DNA from: Streptomyces nodosus | GTDB taxonomy: Bacteria > Actinomycetota > Actinomycetes > Streptomycetales > Streptomycetaceae | DNA: 64,000 bases | Direction: 5' to 3' | NCBI RefSeq assembly: GCF_008704995.1 | Contig: NZ_CP023747.1 | Span: 5,115,501-5,179,500, forward strand | Shown here: positions 60,687 through 64,000 of the stretch, one piece after another | Position numbering within the stretch: the stretch's first letter is position 1 | Layout: the number at the start of each line of letters is the position of its first letter | Position numbers and translations under genes: made by a program | The notes under the pieces: model-generated | What the model was told of the DNA's origin: nothing | The model's input: the letters and a program-made list of their open reading frames with translations, nothing else | Database searches by the model: none

Positions 60687-62887
60687 CCGACCTCCTCGCT
60701 GTTTCCGGGGTTTCCGGGGTTCCCGGACATCAGATGGGCGTACTCGGCGTGGGTACGCAGCAGTTCCTGGTGGGTGCCGACCGCGGCGATACGGCCGCCG
60801 GAGAGCAGGGCGACCCGGTCGGCGAGCAGCACCGTGGACGGGCGGTGCGCCACGACCAGGGCGGTCGTCCCGTCGAGCACCCGGCGCAGGGCCGCCTCGA
60901 CCGCGGCCTCGGTGTGCACGTCCAGGGCGGAGAGCGGGTCGTCGAGCACGAGGAAACGGGGGCTGCCGACGACCGCGCGGGCCAGTGCGAGACGCTGCCG
61001 CTGGCCGCCGGAGAGACTCAGGCCCTGCTCGCCGACCTGGGTCCGGGTGCCCTGCGGGAGCGCGTGCGCGAAGTCGGCCTGGGCGATCCCCAGGGCGCGC
61101 TCCAGCTCCCGGTCGCCCGCGGTGTCCGGGGCACCCATGAGGACGTTGTCACCGACGCTGGCGGAGAACAGGGTGGGTTCCTCGAAGGCGACGGCCACCC
61201 GGCTCCGCAGCTCCTCACGCGGCATGGCAGTGATGTCCTCCCCGTCCAGCGTGATCCGCCCCGAGGTCACCTCGTGCAACCGGGGGATCAGCGCGGTGAG
61301 GGTGGTCTTGCCGCTGCCGGTGGCGCCGACCAGCGCCATGGTCTCGCCGGGCCGGACCTGGAGGTCCACCCGGTCGAGAACCGGGGGAGAACCGGAGGGC
61401 GCGTCGGGGTAGCGGAAGCACACCCCGTGAAACCGCAGCCCGCCCGTGCCGCCACCCACCGACACCGAACCCCGCTCCTGGCTCCCGACATCACCCGCCG
61501 GCACCCCGCCGTCCACAGGGTCACAGCCGCGCCCGCCATCCCCGGCGGCACCCGCCGGAACAAGAGCGCGCTCGCCGCCTTCGGGGGTACCGGTCGGTGT
61601 CGACCTGTGCGCTCCATCCTTGGTCGTACCCGCCGGTACCGAATCGTGCTCGCCGTTCTCGGCGGTACCGGCCGGTGTCGACCTGTACCTGCCGTCCTCG
61701 GTGGTACTCGCCGGAACAGGATCGCGCTTCCCGCCCTCGGGGGTACCGGCAGGCGTCGAGCTGTGCGTCCCGTTCCCGATGGCACCCGCCGCCGAGCCCC
61801 GTACACCTTCCCCCGCGATGCCCGATCCCGTTTCCCCAGGACGGGCCGCACCGGCCCCGGCGGTTCTCGGCTTCCCGGTGCCGGACACGCCCGTCGACTC
61901 GGGTTCCTCGTCCATCACCTCGAAGTACCGCTCCGTCGCGGTCGCCGCCTCCTGGCTCATCGCCAGCAGAAAGCCGATCGAGTCCACCGGCCAGCGCAGG
62001 GCGAGAGCCGTCGACAGAAAGGCCACCAGCGTCCCGGCGGACAGAGCGCCGTCCGCCACCCGGACGATCCCGAGCACCAGCGCCGCCCCGATCGCCACCT
62101 CCGGCAGGGTGACGATGACCGCCCAGATCTGCGCCAGCAGCCGCGCCTTCACCAGCTCCGTGCCGCGCAGCGTCCGCGACAGCTCACCGAAGGCGCGCGC
62201 CTGGCTGCGGTGCCGGCCGAAGCCCTTGACGATCCGGATGCCGAGCACGCTCTCCTCGACCACGGTCGTCAGATCGCCCACCTGGTCCTGGGCCCGCCGG
62301 GCCACCCGCGCATAGCGCCGCTCGAAGAGCGCGCAAAGGATCATCACCGGGATGCCAGGCCCCAGGACGATCAGTCCGAGCCTCCAGTCCTGGAGCAGCA
62401 TGATGACCACACCCACCAGGATCGTCACACCGTTGACCAGGAGGAACGTCAGAGGGAAGGCGAGGAACTGACGCAACAGCATCAGATCGGTGGTGGCCCG
62501 CGACAGCAGCTGGCCCGAGGCCCAGCGGTCGTGGAAGGCGACCGGGAGCCGCTGCAGATGCCGGTACAGATCCGCCCGCAGGTCCGCCTCGACCCGGGAC
62601 AGCGGCCGTGCCACCAGCCACCGGCGGATCCCGAACAGCCCCGCCTCGGCGATGCCGAGCAGCAGCAGATACAGCGCGCCGAGCCACACGCCCGCCGGGT
62701 CCCCGCCGGTCACCGGCCCGTCCACGAGCCACTTCAGGACGAGCGGGATCACCAGGCTGACGCAGGAGGCGACGGTCGCCACGAGCGCGGCGGTGAGCAG
62801 CCGCGCCCGCACCGGCCGTACATAGGGCCACAGGCGCAGCAGGACACGGACGGTGGAACGGCTCTCGGAGGCATGTGGTGTGGGCAT
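60683..62887 (-). CDS. ABC exporter, transmembrane plus ATPase subunit A with repeat insert
   Basis: 734 aa. Six-helix exporter domain (about 20-310), ATPase from about residue 485: Walker A GATGSGKTT (521-529), signature LSLSGGQRQR (623-632), Walker B FLVLDDPLSALD. Between them (residues about 330-480) lies an insert of about 130 residues made of tandem 13-residue repeats (see the repeat entry), absent in the usual family. The C-terminus ends NPGNPGNSEEVG. First gene of the exporter operon. The partner has a variant signature and this subunit a standard one. Confidence 0.92.
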   Translation of the reverse strand: MPTPHASESRSTVRVLLRLWPYVRPVRARLLTAALVATVASCVSLVIPLVLKWLVDGPVTGGDPAGVWLGALYLLLLGIAEAGLFGIRRWLVARPLSRVEADLRADLYRHLQRLPVAFHDRWASGQLLSRATTDLMLLRQFLAFPLTFLLVNGVTILVGVVIMLLQDWRLGLIVLGPGIPVMILCALFERRYARVARRAQDQVGDLTTVVEESVLGIRIVKGFGRHRSQARAFGELSRTLRGTELVKARLLAQIWAVIVTLPEVAIGAALVLGIVRVADGALSAGTLVAFLSTALALRWPVDSIGFLLAMSQEAATATERYFEVMDEEPESTGVSGTGKPRTAGAGAARPGETGSGIAGEGVRGSAAGAIGNGTHSSTPAGTPEGGKRDPVPASTTEDGRYRSTPAGTAENGEHDSVPAGTTKDGAHRSTPTGTPEGGERALVPAGAAGDGGRGCDPVDGGVPAGDVGSQERGSVSVGGGTGGLRFHGVCFRYPDAPSGSPPVLDRVDLQVRPGETMALVGATGSGKTTLTALIPRLHEVTSGRITLDGEDITAMPREELRSRVAVAFEEPTLFSASVGDNVLMGAPDTAGDRELERALGIAQADFAHALPQGTRTQVGEQGLSLSGGQRQRLALARAVVGSPRFLVLDDPLSALDVHTEAAVEAALRRVLDGTTALVVAHRPSTVLLADRVALLSGGRIAAVGTHQELLRTHAEYAHLMSGNPGNPGNSEEVG
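61526..61798 (-). repeat. Seven tandem 39-bp / 13-residue repeats inside the ABC exporter gene
   Basis: Residues 364-454 of the exporter subunit consist of seven 13-residue units of the form STPAGTPEGGKRD or SVPAGTTKDGAHR. Six are clear (377-454, pairing as three 26-residue units) and the first (364-376) is more diverged. The matching DNA has a 39-bp period with a good 78-bp superperiod. The insert is rich in Gly, Thr, Pro, Asp, Arg and probably disordered. Confidence 0.85.
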
Positions 62888-63115
62888 CAGGGGCGAGCCT
62901 ACGGACCGGCACCGACATCGCCCACCGAGTTTCGGCCGGACCGGATTCCGCCGTTGGACCTACGACCTGCGTTTTCGACCCCGGGAACCATGCCGGGCCC
63001 GGTCCGGTCGCAGGGCCGCGTCAACCGATCGGCCGATACGCCTTCGAGCGCGCCGGGCGATGCACAGGGTCGCCTACGAACGGGGCATCCTCGGCTGAGG
63101 GCGCTGGTGCCGCGG

Positions 63116-63132
63116 CAGGCAACGGCTGCCTG
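63116..63132 (-). terminator. Weak hairpin after glgX
   Basis: CAGGCA (63116-63121) and TGCCTG (63127-63132) form a 6-bp stem with a 5-base loop, about 10 bp past the glgX stop. Possible terminator. Confidence 0.35.
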
Positions 63133-63140
63133 TCGGAGCG

Positions 63141-64000
<860 letters not shown>

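Overview
The window is chromosomal DNA of a Streptomyces or close relative. It is very GC-rich, genes are packed and often joined by 4-base ATGA/GTGA overlaps, GTG and TTG starts are frequent, and the gene set includes the polar cytoskeleton genes scy and filP, the GlgE alpha-glucan pathway, isobutyryl-CoA mutase and several Streptomyces-only DUF families. The gene order matches, from memory and not from a search, the Streptomyces coelicolor chromosome near SCO5389-SCO5456. I see no tRNA, rRNA, insertion sequence, prophage or CRISPR array.

Layout. 0-5.6 kb: a conserved small protein, an LLM-class flavin oxidoreductase, a zinc-ribbon-like small protein, and an ABC exporter pair whose ATPase has a long Pro/Ala tail. 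4.7-9.6 kb: filP and scy, both coiled-coil proteins of the tip-organising centre. 9.9-12.7 kb: methylmalonyl-CoA epimerase, acetyl-CoA acetyltransferase and meaB, which with icmA (19.6 kb) form an acyl-CoA interconversion theme. 12.8-22.0 kb: regulators and small families (AbsC-like MarR, three AIM24 paralogues, two DUF3817 proteins, a thiamine-binding protein, two SRPBCC proteins, two TetR, a second MarR). 22.3-26.7 kb: a thioredoxin-TPR protein and a secreted/membrane trio (DUF6230, DUF6114 and an LEA-like lipid/wall-type protein). 26.9-33.1 kb: a carbon-overflow block with pyruvate kinase, acetate kinase, phosphotransacetylase and, divergently, phosphofructokinase. 33.2-37.2 kb: a CitA/DcuS-type two-component system divergent from a dicarboxylate carrier. 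37.4-40.7 kb: TetR with divergent MFS exporter, then a MerR-thioredoxin operon. 40.8-43.1 kb: a HelD/UvrD-like ATPase. 43.2-55.2 kb: the glgE-treS-mak-glgB operon and glgP, with a subtilase between them. 55.3-58.8 kb: DUF1990, an M4 metalloprotease, a gene-poor gap and a GNAT enzyme. 58.8-62.9 kb: a heterodimeric ABC exporter. The window ends inside glgX.

How the genes work together. Glycolytic flux (pfkA, pyk) meets acetate overflow (ackA-pta). Trehalose, maltose, maltose-1-phosphate and branched alpha-glucan are interconverted by TreS, maltokinase, GlgE and GlgB and taken apart by GlgP and GlgX. C4 acyl-CoA chemistry (IcmA, epimerase, MeaB, thiolase) links fatty/branched-chain acyl-CoA to methylmalonyl-CoA precursors.

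The regulatory DNA is unusually legible. Several regulators lie behind near-perfect palindromes that overlap -35/-10 elements, and six genes show a TANNNT box 6-7 bases before the start codon with no Shine-Dalgarno sequence, which suggests leaderless transcripts. Other points worth attention are a sevenfold 13-residue tandem repeat inserted in one ABC exporter half and sharp switches of codon usage inside the glgE-treS-glgB operon.
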